Shown one piece after another: positions 24,965 to 33,374 of a stretch of DNA of 45,662 nt. The notes under the pieces were generated by a model. That model saw nothing but the letters and a program-made list of their open reading frames with translations. It did no database searches and had not been told where the DNA came from. Origin of the DNA: Anaerolineales bacterium (GTDB lineage Bacteria > Chloroflexota > Anaerolineae > Anaerolineales > DRMV01); NCBI GenBank assembly GCA_027053355.1, contig JALUDX010000084.1, positions 1 to 45,662 of the forward strand. Reading direction: 5' to 3'. Every line of letters begins with the position of its first letter. Position 1 is the first letter of the stretch. Position numbers and translations under genes: made by a program.

Positions 24965-26245
24965 CTATGTGGGGTTTTCCGCTCTGGTTTTGCGGCCTAC
25001 GGGGTCGTTCCAGAAAAACAGCCAATTGAAGAAGATGGCCAGCAGGTAGCACCCCATGGTGATGAGGAAAGGCGGCCCGAAGCCGTAGTGGTCTTGCAGC
25101 CAGCCGGAGAGGGAGGGGCTGAGCATCCAACCAAAACTCCAGGCCATGCTCAACAGGCTGGCGACCGTGGCGCGGGCGTTGCCTTCCACCCGTTCCATCA
25201 CGAAGTTTTGGTACACGGGTGTGCCCATGTTCATCAGCGCCAGGCGCACTAAGTAGGCCGCGGCGCTCAAGGCAAACCACGGGGCGAAGCCCAAAATGGC
25301 CAAAAAAGGGATGGAAAAGGCCTGAGCCAGCACCACAGTGGGGATTTTACCCAACCGATCCGCGATAGGCGGGGCGATCATAAAGCCCAACGCCATGGTT
25401 AGCGACCCCCAGGCGAAGAGGGTGCCGATGGTGGTGTCGGGTTGATGATAAACCTGCCGGAAAAAGAGGTTCATGAAAGGCATGATCATGCCGCCGCCCA
25501 GGGAGATGAAAATGACCGGCAGCAAGAGTTTGCTCAACAGGCGGGGGTGTTGGGCCGCGTAGCGGATGGGGGCAAACACCGAGCGCTCGTGGGGTTTCGC
25601 TGTGCCGCGGCGACCGCGCAGCAAAAGCAGGGGAATCAAAGCCAGGAAGGAAAGGGAGCCGACGACTAACAAGGCGCTCGCGTAGGCTTGGAGCGAGGTG
25701 GGCGACGCGCCATGCCAAGGCGCCAACCAGGTGGGCAGATAGCCGCCGATCCACTTACCGGCAAAGGAGGCCAACATTTGCAGGCCGGTGCCAAAGCCGA
25801 AGAGATAGACCCGCTCGGCCTCGGTGCTGTTTTCGACCAGGAAAGGCGCCATGGTCACGGTCAGCAGACTTTGCCCGATGCCTGAAAGTACGTTCATGGT
25901 GTAAAGCACTCCCAGGAGGGGAAAAATCACCATGCTGAGCACCGCCAGGCTTACGATGGTGGTGCCAGCGAGTAACGATCGTTTGCGCCCCAGTAGGTCG
26001 CCCAGGTAGCCCATGGGCAAGGCGGCCAAGAAAACCGTGGTGTAGTTGACCGTGACCAGTTGGCCTACCAGTTCATTGGTGTAGCCCAGGCTGAGGACGT
26101 AGAAATTGAAGAGCAGATGAAAAACCCCCATCGCCAGGCTGGTAAGCACCACGCTCAACAAAAAGAGACGGGCGTTGTAACCGAACGCGCGGATTCGCTT
26201 CGTATAGTCAAAGATGGCGTTCATGGCTCGTCGGAGCAATTTCAT
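24965..26245 (-). CDS. Major facilitator superfamily transporter
   Basis: A 426-residue membrane transporter with twelve predicted helices in two six-helix halves. The loop between helices 2 and 3 carries the MFS signature GYLGDLLGRKRSL, and a weaker counterpart (IADRLGKIPTVV) lies in the second half. Substrate is unknown; drug efflux or small-molecule export is possible but not shown. The ATG at 26245 follows GAGGG by 6 bp. It is transcribed alone and converges on the dcw cluster. Confidence 0.9.
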   Translation of the reverse strand: MKLLRRAMNAIFDYTKRIRAFGYNARLFLLSVVLTSLAMGVFHLLFNFYVLSLGYTNELVGQLVTVNYTTVFLAALPMGYLGDLLGRKRSLLAGTTIVSLAVLSMVIFPLLGVLYTMNVLSGIGQSLLTVTMAPFLVENSTEAERVYLFGFGTGLQMLASFAGKWIGGYLPTWLAPWHGASPTSLQAYASALLVVGSLSFLALIPLLLLRGRRGTAKPHERSVFAPIRYAAQHPRLLSKLLLPVIFISLGGGMIMPFMNLFFRQVYHQPDTTIGTLFAWGSLTMALGFMIAPPIADRLGKIPTVVLAQAFSIPFLAILGFAPWFALSAAAYLVRLALMNMGTPVYQNFVMERVEGNARATVASLLSMAWSFGWMLSPSLSGWLQDHYGFGPPFLITMGCYLLAIFFNWLFFWNDPVGRKTRAENPT

Positions 26246-26659
26246 TCATCACCCTCTATTTGATGGCTTGTAGATTGATGCATTGATGGTCGAGACTATT
26301 CGGCACAGAGGCGCGGAGCGAAACACAAAGACGCCTAGGCGCAGAGAAAGCAAAGATGCAGCACAGAAGGGTGCAGGGCGGGTAAGGGCGAGGAACGCCT
26401 CGCCCCGGCGCCTTGACAACGTTTGGGAAAGCGGCGCCTCGCCGCCGCACGCCAAAGAAAATCTGCCGATAGAGGCTTTTTGCCACCACGTAGGGAAATC
26501 TCTGCTGTTTGTTGCCGTCAGGCCAGCCGAGAGAGGCGCCCAAGCAACCAGGCGCCAAGTAACCAAGCACAACCAGGTAGCCGCCTCTCTTTTTTTTTTA
26601 CCTTACTCCCTCCATACCTTATTCCAAACAGACGGGCGGGCGTGGGCTCCACAGGGCGT
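26246..26659. other. Non-coding gap with degenerate dispersed repeats
   Basis: No gene is supported. A degenerate family I-like end (ACTATTCGGCAC near 26293) leads into AGACGCCTAGGCGCAGAG-type words shared with the end of the window. Near 26540-26580 there are AACCAGGCGCCAAGTAACC-type repeats, and a run of nine T at about 26588. No flanking duplication was found. Confidence 0.5.
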
Positions 26660-29600
26660 TTAGGATGCTTGTTTAGGTTGCCGCAAGGGGAGTTCCACGT
26701 AAAAGGTGCTGCCTTTCCCCAATTGGCTTTCTACCCAAATGCGGCCGTGGTGGCGCTCGACGATGGACTTGACGATGGCCAACCCCAGCCCCGTGCCTTT
26801 GTTTTTGGGTTGACCACGCTGGACGACTTGGAAGAATTTTTCGAAGAGCCGTTGCTGGTCGATGGGGGCGATGCCGATGCCGTTGTCTTTGACGGCCAAC
26901 ACCAAGTTCCCGTTTTGGGCGGCGCGTCCAATAACGATGATTTCGCCGCCTTCCGGCGTGTATTTGATGGCATTGTCCAGCAGATTGTGCAACATTCGGC
27001 TGAAGAGCATGGGGTCGGCTTCGATGAGTAGCGGCATATCTGGCGCGATGTCGGTGTGCAAGGCAATGTTTTTTTGTTTGGCTTGGGGTTGCCAGTGCCG
27101 TACCACTTCTTCCAGGGCGTCTAACACCGGCATCAATTGTACTTGCAGCCCTACGCCGGCTTCAATGCGTCCCAAGTCAAGCAGATTGTCTACCAGTTGG
27201 CTCATATCGAGCGCGCTTTGTCGAATTTGCGCGACGTATGTTTTTTGCCGCTCGTTGAGTTCGCCGACCAGGTCGAGCATTTCAGCATAGCCTTTGACTA
27301 AAGTGAGGGGTTTTCGCAGGTCGTGGCTGACGGTAGCCACGAATTCAGACTTGAGCGCGTCCAATTCTTTGAATTGGGTGATGTCGCGCAGGATGCAGAC
27401 CCGACCCAGGGGTTGTTGGGCGTCGACGCCGGCCACCGTGGCGAAGTAGACGCGTTTCCCCAAGTTGACCTCTTCGGAGAAAGGCAACGACTCTTCTCGA
27501 CGCAGCAACGTGACCAGTTCGGGAGCCGCGATCACTTCCTCTAACGGCCGGTTTAATGGTTCTTGGATGAGGCGGTGTTCCAGCGCGGCTTTGTTGGCCA
27601 ATATCAGGTGTTCCTGTTGGTCGGTGACCAAGATGGGGTCGGGTGAGGCGTTGAGCACGGCCAACAACCGCTGGCGGCGCACTTCAGCCATGAAGTAGAG
27701 CCGAGCGGTGTAGGCGGCCATGGCCATCTGAAAGCCCAACGTGTTCAGATAGCGCATTTCCTCGTCGGTGAAAAGGTGGGGCGTTGTATAGACCACGAAC
27801 AGCACGCCCAAGAAGCGGCGTTCGTAATGCAGCCCCACAGCCAGTAAGGCGCGAGGGCGGGTGGGTAAGTTGGGGAAGTTGGGGGTTGCTGGCGGGTAGT
27901 GGTCGATGCGGATGATGTGTTGTTTGCGGGCGGTGGCGAGCAAGATGTCGTCTAAGGCGCGGTATTGTTCCGCTATGGCGCCGCGGCCAAAGCGGGTGGG
28001 GTAGTCGTCGGCGTGGTCGTCGGGCAAGGCTTCGGGCGATAGCACGATGCGCGCCGCGGCCGCACCTTTGGTCAGCGCGGCTCCCAGCACCGCCCATGCC
28101 GCTTTTTCTGCATCCAATGAGGCGGCTACGCGCTGGCTGGTGTGCAACAGGCGGTTGAGTTCCTGGATGCGGTCTTGCAGCCGTTGGCGCATGTGTTCTA
28201 AAGCGCGGGCTAACTGGCCGATTTCGTCTTCAGAGGCTAAGGTGACTGGCTGGTCGAGATGGCCTTGGGCGATGCGTTGTGCTGCGCGGGTGAGGGTGTG
28301 GAGCGAGCGGGTGCTGGCGGTGAGCAGCCCATGAATCGCTCCTAATTCGAGCAAGGTGAGCAGTACCACGCTCAAGGTCAGTGGCCATGTGTTTTTCAGC
28401 ACGATGCTTTGTAGGGTGGCTGTCGAAACCGCCGCGGCGATGTGCCACGGGTCGCTTGGAATTTGCGCACTGCGGAACAGATAACGCTGCCCGAAAAAGT
28501 TGGTGATGGTATCTTGGTGATTTTGGATGGCAAGAGGGGCGCTTTCTTGTAGCCAGCCCAAGTTAGGGCTGGTGGCGTAGAGAATGCGGCCTTCCTGGTC
28601 TAAAATGACCGCTCCGCTAAGCACGGTGCCGTTTTTTTCGTCGCGTAGGTTGTCCAGCGCAGTAGTGATGATTTTCGCCCCGGGGCTTTGGCGCAGGTCA
28701 GCATGACCAATGAGAAAACGCGGCTCTTGTGAGAGGTTTTGATTGCTCGTCTGGGGCAGCGGGGCAGCAAAGGCCACCAAGGTGAGATTTGCTTCAGGGA
28801 GGGTCACCGCGCAGTGATAAGAGGGGAAATGGCTTTCTCTGAGAAATCGGATTAGGTTTTGGACTTCGTTGGGGTCTAAGCGGGAAGGCTCTTGGCCTTG
28901 GGTTGAGGGAGAGGGGCTCTTGGCCCTGGGGAATGGTGAGTAAGCGGCTTGTACTTTCCCCTGGGCATCGGTGAGCAGCAAAGCGGTGAAGAAGAAACTT
29001 TGGGTGGTGAGTTGGTGTAACACCTGGGTGAGTTTTTCTTTTGAAGTGTTGCGTAAGCGCGGGTCTTGGGCGAAATCGCGGATGAGTTGCTCACCTTGCT
29101 CGGTGAACAGAGGCACGTTTCTCTTAGCGATGGTGATGTTGTTGTCCAGTTGCGTAAACAGCAAACGCTGTGCTGTGCGCTGTGCCATGAGCCAGTTCCC
29201 CACCAGAATGCTGAGCGCAACCACGGTCATCAGACCGACCATCACCGCGGAAAACTGGCGTCCCAACGAGCGCACTACGGGCGAGGGGCGCAACGGTCCG
29301 CGATGCCCCCAGCCCTCAGGGTGCCAGAACGCGACGCCCTGGGCGATCAAAGCGGCTACCACAAGGGCCGCGAATTCGTAGAAGATGAACGTGACCGCAT
29401 ACGCGGTTACGAAATCCAGCCGCACAGTCAACGGTGTGTGGCTGGGAATCAGCGCAGCCGTTGGCTGCAAGAAGAACAAAATGATCGGTAAGGGCACCAG
29501 CGCACCTAACGGTTGGCGCAGCAGGCGATAGACGCGCCCTTTATAGGGTTGCCAGTAGGCAAAACTAAACACCCACGCCAAAGTGGCCTCTACAAAAGGC

Positions 29601-29974
29601 GTGGTAGGTAGGTGGTTTCCCCACAAGGCTACGATGAGGCCGCTCAGAAAAGCCAGTACCATGGAGGCCGGTGCACCCAGCAGCCCGGCAGCCAACATCC
29701 ACCCGATGGCTGCCAAGGGGGTGAAGGGGATTTCTCCCGTTGCCATGGGCGTGGGCAGGTGAAGCGGCTTCCCCAAGCCGCGCAGGCTGATGGGCGTCAG
29801 CAACAAAGTGAGCGCCAGTAGCGCGACAAAGATTTTCCATTGCCCCCGGCGACTTTCTAAGGGGCGGGTGAGGTAGGCGGCCACCATTAGACCGGCCAGC
29901 CACAGCACGAGCAATCCCCACCCCCACCAGGGGCAGGCGATGAGATAAGCGGGTTGGGTATAAAGCCACTGCAT
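26660..29974 (-). CDS. Large membrane sensor histidine kinase (multi-helix, HAMP-GAF-PAS-HisKA-HATPase)
   Basis: A hybrid-domain sensor kinase of 1104 residues. The first 240 residues form about seven membrane helices, perhaps a membrane-embedded sensor. A further helix (about 247-270) leads to an extracytoplasmic region (about 275-545), then a helix and HAMP (about 560-620), GAF (about 640-790) and PAS (about 795-905). HisKA follows with SHDLRKP (His884), and HATPase with NLLDNAIKYTP and GTGLGLAIVKS. No response regulator lies beside it, so its partner is elsewhere. No Shine-Dalgarno site is seen before the ATG at 29974. Signal unknown. Confidence 0.9.
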   Translation of the reverse strand: MQWLYTQPAYLIACPWWGWGLLVLWLAGLMVAAYLTRPLESRRGQWKIFVALLALTLLLTPISLRGLGKPLHLPTPMATGEIPFTPLAAIGWMLAAGLLGAPASMVLAFLSGLIVALWGNHLPTTPFVEATLAWVFSFAYWQPYKGRVYRLLRQPLGALVPLPIILFFLQPTAALIPSHTPLTVRLDFVTAYAVTFIFYEFAALVVAALIAQGVAFWHPEGWGHRGPLRPSPVVRSLGRQFSAVMVGLMTVVALSILVGNWLMAQRTAQRLLFTQLDNNITIAKRNVPLFTEQGEQLIRDFAQDPRLRNTSKEKLTQVLHQLTTQSFFFTALLLTDAQGKVQAAYSPFPRAKSPSPSTQGQEPSRLDPNEVQNLIRFLRESHFPSYHCAVTLPEANLTLVAFAAPLPQTSNQNLSQEPRFLIGHADLRQSPGAKIITTALDNLRDEKNGTVLSGAVILDQEGRILYATSPNLGWLQESAPLAIQNHQDTITNFFGQRYLFRSAQIPSDPWHIAAAVSTATLQSIVLKNTWPLTLSVVLLTLLELGAIHGLLTASTRSLHTLTRAAQRIAQGHLDQPVTLASEDEIGQLARALEHMRQRLQDRIQELNRLLHTSQRVAASLDAEKAAWAVLGAALTKGAAAARIVLSPEALPDDHADDYPTRFGRGAIAEQYRALDDILLATARKQHIIRIDHYPPATPNFPNLPTRPRALLAVGLHYERRFLGVLFVVYTTPHLFTDEEMRYLNTLGFQMAMAAYTARLYFMAEVRRQRLLAVLNASPDPILVTDQQEHLILANKAALEHRLIQEPLNRPLEEVIAAPELVTLLRREESLPFSEEVNLGKRVYFATVAGVDAQQPLGRVCILRDITQFKELDALKSEFVATVSHDLRKPLTLVKGYAEMLDLVGELNERQKTYVAQIRQSALDMSQLVDNLLDLGRIEAGVGLQVQLMPVLDALEEVVRHWQPQAKQKNIALHTDIAPDMPLLIEADPMLFSRMLHNLLDNAIKYTPEGGEIIVIGRAAQNGNLVLAVKDNGIGIAPIDQQRLFEKFFQVVQRGQPKNKGTGLGLAIVKSIVERHHGRIWVESQLGKGSTFYVELPLRQPKQAS

Positions 29975-30306
29975 GCGGTTTCGTCGTCAGGGGGCAAGGG
30001 AGATGAAAGACGGCCTATTGCGCGGTGGCCGCTCGCCGCGAGGCGAAAAGGTCATGCCACCTGCTGGTTCTCATTGCCCCAGAGAAGGCGACATGGCAGT
30101 CGTTAGGCGAGAAAGACAACATCCCGACGCACGAGTTTTGCTGCGTCGCTTTGCCCATTTTAACACATTCTGCGCCCACAGGGTTTCTCAATAATGCTCA
30201 CCTTTACCCTTTTAACCTTATCCGCCCCCGAGCCTTCGAAGGCGGTTTGGGCGGCGAAGGTGTGAGAAGCAAGATTTTAGAAAAACCTGCTGCGCCCAAC
30301 CGTGGT
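29975..30306. other. Divergent intergenic region
   Basis: No gene is supported between the divergent kinase and membrane-protein genes. A perfect 12-bp palindrome GCCTTCGAAGGC lies at 30232-30243, within a wider inverted arrangement of CCGCC and GGCGG. It is about 65 bp upstream of the promoter at 30307 and could be an operator. Confidence 0.4.
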
Positions 30307-30335
30307 TTGACTTTCTGGGTTGATGGGGATATACT
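30307..30335 (+). promoter_or_regulatory. Near-consensus sigma-70-type promoter
   Basis: TTGACT (30307-30312), a 17-bp spacer, and TATACT (30330-30335). This is the best promoter match in the window. It would give a leader of about 95 bases before the ATG at 30438. Confidence 0.75.
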
Positions 30336-30437
30336 GAAAATAACCAAACTGCTTTAGGATACACAGTACGCCATGGGTAGAGAACAAAACCCGGCGGCAG
30401 TGTGGGTGTCGTCTTACGCTTTTGGGAGGGTTCAGCG

Positions 30438-31526
30438 ATGGATGACCAGCAGCAATTGCACGATGTTGAACCCGCGGTGGGCAAACCGCCGGCGGAAGAT
30501 CACGGCCTGGGCGCGTTGGAGCCGGCGTTAGACAAAGCCGAATACAAGGCCGCGGACGTGGCCTTAGACGAAGGGCGCGGGATGCAAGCCCAAGCACCAT
30601 GGCTTTCAGACGAAGCCGTGGCTGATGAAGTGCCTCTGCCGCCGCCTGAGGCTGTTCGGGGTGCAGCTCTCCCCTGGCCTGAAGACGTTGCCCCGCCCGG
30701 CGATTTCGCTGCCCAGCCGGGAGCCCCACCGGCAGCAGACGCCAACTTCCCTTCTGACCCTGATTTGGCGCGTCACTTTATCACCAACCGCTCGTTAGAA
30801 GCCCTGTGGAAACGAGCGGATACGCTGCAGCAAGAGATTAACCAAGAAATCAACAATCTGGATCTGGCGCGCACGCTCCTCGATCAGATTCAGGTTGCCC
30901 GTAACTACCTCCTCGCTGGTCGTGATAAATATGAAGAGGCTGAGCGCGCCCTCAATGAAGTGGCCTACCGCCTCGCGTTTTACCGCCGCATGCGCAAATG
31001 GTCGTATAGCATAGGCTGTTGGCTGTTGGCCTTCGAGATGGCCGTGGCCGTGGCTTTGGCGGTGTTGATGTTCCTCTTGCCTGTTTGGCTGCAGCAGGGT
31101 GGTCAAATTCCACTGGTGGGTTACCGCATTGCCCCTACTCAGCCCGACATGCTGCAGTGGCTCATCGACGCTTTCAAAGCCATGCTCTGGGGCGGCATCG
31201 GCGGCGTGACCGGCGCACTGCATGCCCTCTGGCGGCATATTGCCCAGAAGCAAGACTTCGACAAGCAATACACCATCTGGTACGTCACCAACCCTCTCAT
31301 GGGGGTAGGGTTGGGGGCGTTTGTCTACTTAGTGATGCAGGCCGGGTTGCTTTCCATGACCGCGGGCACACAGCACACCATGAACTCAGCGGTACTGACC
31401 TTTGTGTTGGCCTGGTTGTCGGGTTATCAGCAAAACGTGGCCTACGACATCATTCGGCGGGTGCTCAAGGTCTTTCAGGTGGATGAACCCGCGACGCCTG
31501 CTTCGCCGCCATCTCATCAGGGCTGA
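30438..31526 (+). CDS. Uncharacterised four-helix membrane protein with acidic N-terminal tail
   Basis: A 362-residue protein I do not recognise. Residues 1-110 are rich in Ala, Pro, Asp and Glu and look disordered. Residues 110-188 are charged and helical, probably coiled coil (QQEINQEINNLDLARTLLDQ). Four membrane helices follow at about 190-217, 245-265, 284-306 and 315-333, with a Gly-rich second helix (WGGIGGVTGALHAL). The ATG at 30438 has GGGAGGG about 7 bp upstream. It lies behind a near-consensus promoter and 80 bp before a second membrane-protein gene, suggesting an operon. Good expression seems likely, function unknown. Confidence 0.8.
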   Translation: MDDQQQLHDVEPAVGKPPAEDHGLGALEPALDKAEYKAADVALDEGRGMQAQAPWLSDEAVADEVPLPPPEAVRGAALPWPEDVAPPGDFAAQPGAPPAADANFPSDPDLARHFITNRSLEALWKRADTLQQEINQEINNLDLARTLLDQIQVARNYLLAGRDKYEEAERALNEVAYRLAFYRRMRKWSYSIGCWLLAFEMAVAVALAVLMFLLPVWLQQGGQIPLVGYRIAPTQPDMLQWLIDAFKAMLWGGIGGVTGALHALWRHIAQKQDFDKQYTIWYVTNPLMGVGLGAFVYLVMQAGLLSMTAGTQHTMNSAVLTFVLAWLSGYQQNVAYDIIRRVLKVFQVDEPATPASPPSHQG

Positions 31527-31606
31527 GCCATGGGAGCGGGGAAGCAGGCGCCCGTGGCCGTCGCGCACTGACTCAAGCGCGTGACGGCTTCAGCCGGAGG
31601 GAAACG

Positions 31607-32122
31607 ATGGCTGGTTTCCGCAAGGTGTGTGAAATTTTGGGGGCTCCTTCCCCCAGGGTGGCGCGCTGGAGCCCTTTGGGAGGCGCGCTGTGGGTGGCTG
31701 CGCTGATGGCTATGCTCGGCTTGGGGCACGTGATGGATGCGTTGCAAACCAAGCCCCAAACGCTCGGTGTAGCGCTGGCGCAGGCCGTGGTCTTTCAAGG
31801 CTGGTTGGCGACCTGGTTGGTGGTTTTTCTGTGGCCGCCGCTCAGCCTTTGGCTGGGCCTGCGGGAGGCGGCGCAGCCGGGCGCGACTTCCCGGCGGGTG
31901 GGGTGGGGGTTGTATACTGCAGTGCTGCCGTGGTTGGTGGCCGCGGCGCTGCTGGTAGCCGTTAGCGCCATCTGGCCTGCTGCGCGGCAGATGGTCTCTT
32001 GGGTGCTGCACGAGCCTTTGCGTTGGCTCAACAGCCTGGCCTCTGGACTTTTGTTCCTCTGGATTTTTTACCGCCAGAGCGAGAAGCGCTTTTGTGGGGC
32101 AACGAAGGGCAACGTATGGTGA
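31607..32122 (+). CDS. Uncharacterised small membrane protein
   Basis: A 171-residue protein with four predicted membrane helices (about 25-45, 62-83, 102-122 and 142-158) and short loops. No motif was recognised. The ATG at 31607 follows GGAGG. It lies 80 bp after the previous membrane-protein gene on the same strand with no terminator between, so the two are probably co-transcribed. A long repeat nest begins just after its stop codon. Confidence 0.7.
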   Translation: MAGFRKVCEILGAPSPRVARWSPLGGALWVAALMAMLGLGHVMDALQTKPQTLGVALAQAVVFQGWLATWLVVFLWPPLSLWLGLREAAQPGATSRRVGWGLYTAVLPWLVAAALLVAVSAIWPAARQMVSWVLHEPLRWLNSLASGLLFLWIFYRQSEKRFCGATKGNVW

Positions 32123-32291
32123 TCAGTGCCTGCCTCGCAGGGGAGTATGCAGAATATAACCGTTCAGCCTCAAAGCGATACTGCGGGTAACGCAGACAGA
32201 AAACCTCAGCAGACCCCGAGAAGGCATGATTGATTGACAAAACTCTGCCTTGGGGCTACTCTCTCTTATCCCCCGATGAGCCTCACTTGGC
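32123..32291. repeat. Start of the second repeat nest
   Basis: No gene is seen. ATAACCGTTCAGCC (32156-32169) matches the left end of family I. The following DNA contains fragments of the dispersed words. The nest continues to the LCP gene at 33375. Confidence 0.45.
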
Positions 32292-32359
32292 CTTCGACTT
32301 CGCTCAGGCTTCGACTTCGCTCAGGCTTCGACTTCGCTCAGGCTTCGACTTCGCTCAGG
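32292..32359 (+). repeat. Tandem repeat, four exact 17-bp units
   Basis: CTTCGACTTCGCTCAGG is repeated four times without change. Seventeen is not a multiple of three, so the reading frame shifts at each unit and coding is excluded. The unit shares CTTCG-x-CTTCGCTCAGG with the 22-bp array at 32769 and with the window end. Confidence 0.9.
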
Positions 32360-32409
32360 CCAGGCGCTCGGCTCATCTGCCTCCTTCTACTAAGGGAAGG
32401 AAGGGGGCG

Positions 32410-32441
32410 GGCTCTGGCGACGCTACTACGTCGCCAGAGCC
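32410..32441. repeat. Perfect 13-bp inverted repeat
   Basis: GGCTCTGGCGACG (32410-32422) and CGTCGCCAGAGCC (32429-32441) flank a 6-base loop. No T tract follows. It could be a REP-like hairpin or a weak terminator for the membrane-protein operon ending at 32122. Confidence 0.6.
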
Positions 32442-32614
32442 GGGGTAGGAGAGATCAAATGCGAGAACCACCAGGTAAGATTTGTCAGTCAACCAACCGC
32501 GAAGGCACAGAAAGTGGGGAGGCGGGAAACGGAGCGTGTCCGTTAGCGTCACCTTGGCGACCCAAAATCCGCGGCTATCAGTCATTATCTGCGTTCATCC
32601 GTGGTCTATTTCCC

Positions 32615-32990
32615 GTTTATTCGTAATTACCTGCGTGGTGGCAAAACGCCTCTGTGGCGTAACTGCCTGCCCTGCGCCAAAAACGAGGTTGACAAGCAAT
32701 ATTCCAATAACTCTGCCATGCCATGAAACAACATTACACCTTGCTCGCCCTCACCATTCCCCCCATGCCCTTCGTCTTCGCTCAGGGCAGCCTTCGTCTT
32801 CGCTCAGGGCAGCCTTCGTCTTCGCTCAGGGCAGCCTTCGTCTTCGCTCAGGGCAGCCTTCGTCTTCGCTCAGGGCGGAGGCTCAGCCCCCTCTCCTCTC
32901 CCATTGGGAGAGGAGAGGGGGCGCGCAGCGGGGGTAAGGTGAGGGCGAAAAGCCACTGCAGCGCTTCTGGGTAGGTAATTACGTTTATTC
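32615..32990. mobile_element. MITE-like element, family II copy b, with perfect 8-bp target duplication
   Basis: The element spans 32623-32982 (360 bp). Its ends are GTAATTACCTGC and GGGTAGGTAATTAC (inverted). Identical direct repeats GTTTATTC flank it (32615-32622 and 32983-32990). Joining the flanks rebuilds a family I right-end sequence (GGTCTATTTCCC ... CCTTGTGGCT). It shares its outer segments with copy a at 6505, but the palindromic core is reversed and the CTTCG units lie on the other side. Confidence 0.85.
32769..32878 (+). repeat. Tandem repeat, five 22-bp units
   Basis: CCTTCGTCTTCGCTCAGGGC plus AG is repeated five times; the last unit ends GG instead of AG. It sits inside family II copy b, while copy a holds a single unit. 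The difference suggests expansion by slippage or recombination after insertion. Confidence 0.9.
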
Positions 32991-33020
32991 CCTTGTGGCT
33001 AAACAGGTGTGAATTTGCGG

Positions 33021-33026
33021 TATAAT
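33021..33026 (+). promoter_or_regulatory. Possible -10 element upstream of the LCP gene
   Basis: TATAAT is present, but no convincing -35 lies at 16-18 bp. The family I element at 33048-33242 lies between this site and the LCP gene start at 33375. Confidence 0.3.
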
Positions 33027-33039
33027 GAGAGCCGTTTTG

Positions 33040-33250
33040 AGATAAACGTAACTATTCAGCCACAAGGAGATAGCGAGATAGCCCACGGATAACACGGATA
33101 GCCACGGATGCGCACAGATTTTAAAGTGCCGCCAAGTGCCAAGAAACGTTTGTGTTTTTCGCTCAATTTGTAAAATCTGTGGATGTCTTTCTGCGTAATC
33201 TGCGTAATCTGTGGTTTCTTCTTGCCAAGGCTGAACAGTTACAGACAAAC
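33040..33250. mobile_element. MITE-like element, family I copy b (reverse orientation)
   Basis: The element spans 33048-33242 (195 bp). Ends are GTAACTATTCAGCC and GGCTGAACAGTTAC, perfect inverted repeats except for one base. Flanking direct repeats AGATAAAC (33040-33047) and AGACAAAC (33243-33250) agree at seven of eight bases. Compared with copies a and c it lies in the opposite orientation and has two GCGTAATCT units. The rest of the gap to 33375 shows only the ribosome binding site. Confidence 0.85.
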
Positions 33251-33374
33251 TTGAATACCTTGGCCAACGATTCGGATGCAGGCCGTCCCTTTCCCCCTAA
33301 GTGCGGGCGCTGCTGCCGTGAAACGAAAACGCTCTCCTTGGAGGCCGAATCGTTGCTTGCCCTGTGAGGTGATT

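Noticed and set aside
24782-25252. Plus-strand frame after ftsZ with a GGAGG-like site before it
   Set aside because: It runs through the structured region and then antisense to the MFS gene; composition is not protein-like. A 13-codon frame from ATG 24787 is likewise unsupported.
26246-26663. Genes in the gap between the MFS and large kinase genes
   Set aside because: Frames on both strands read repeat words; no domain or ribosome binding site was found.
32769-32878. CRISPR array
   Set aside because: Units are directly joined with no unique spacers, and no cas genes are near.
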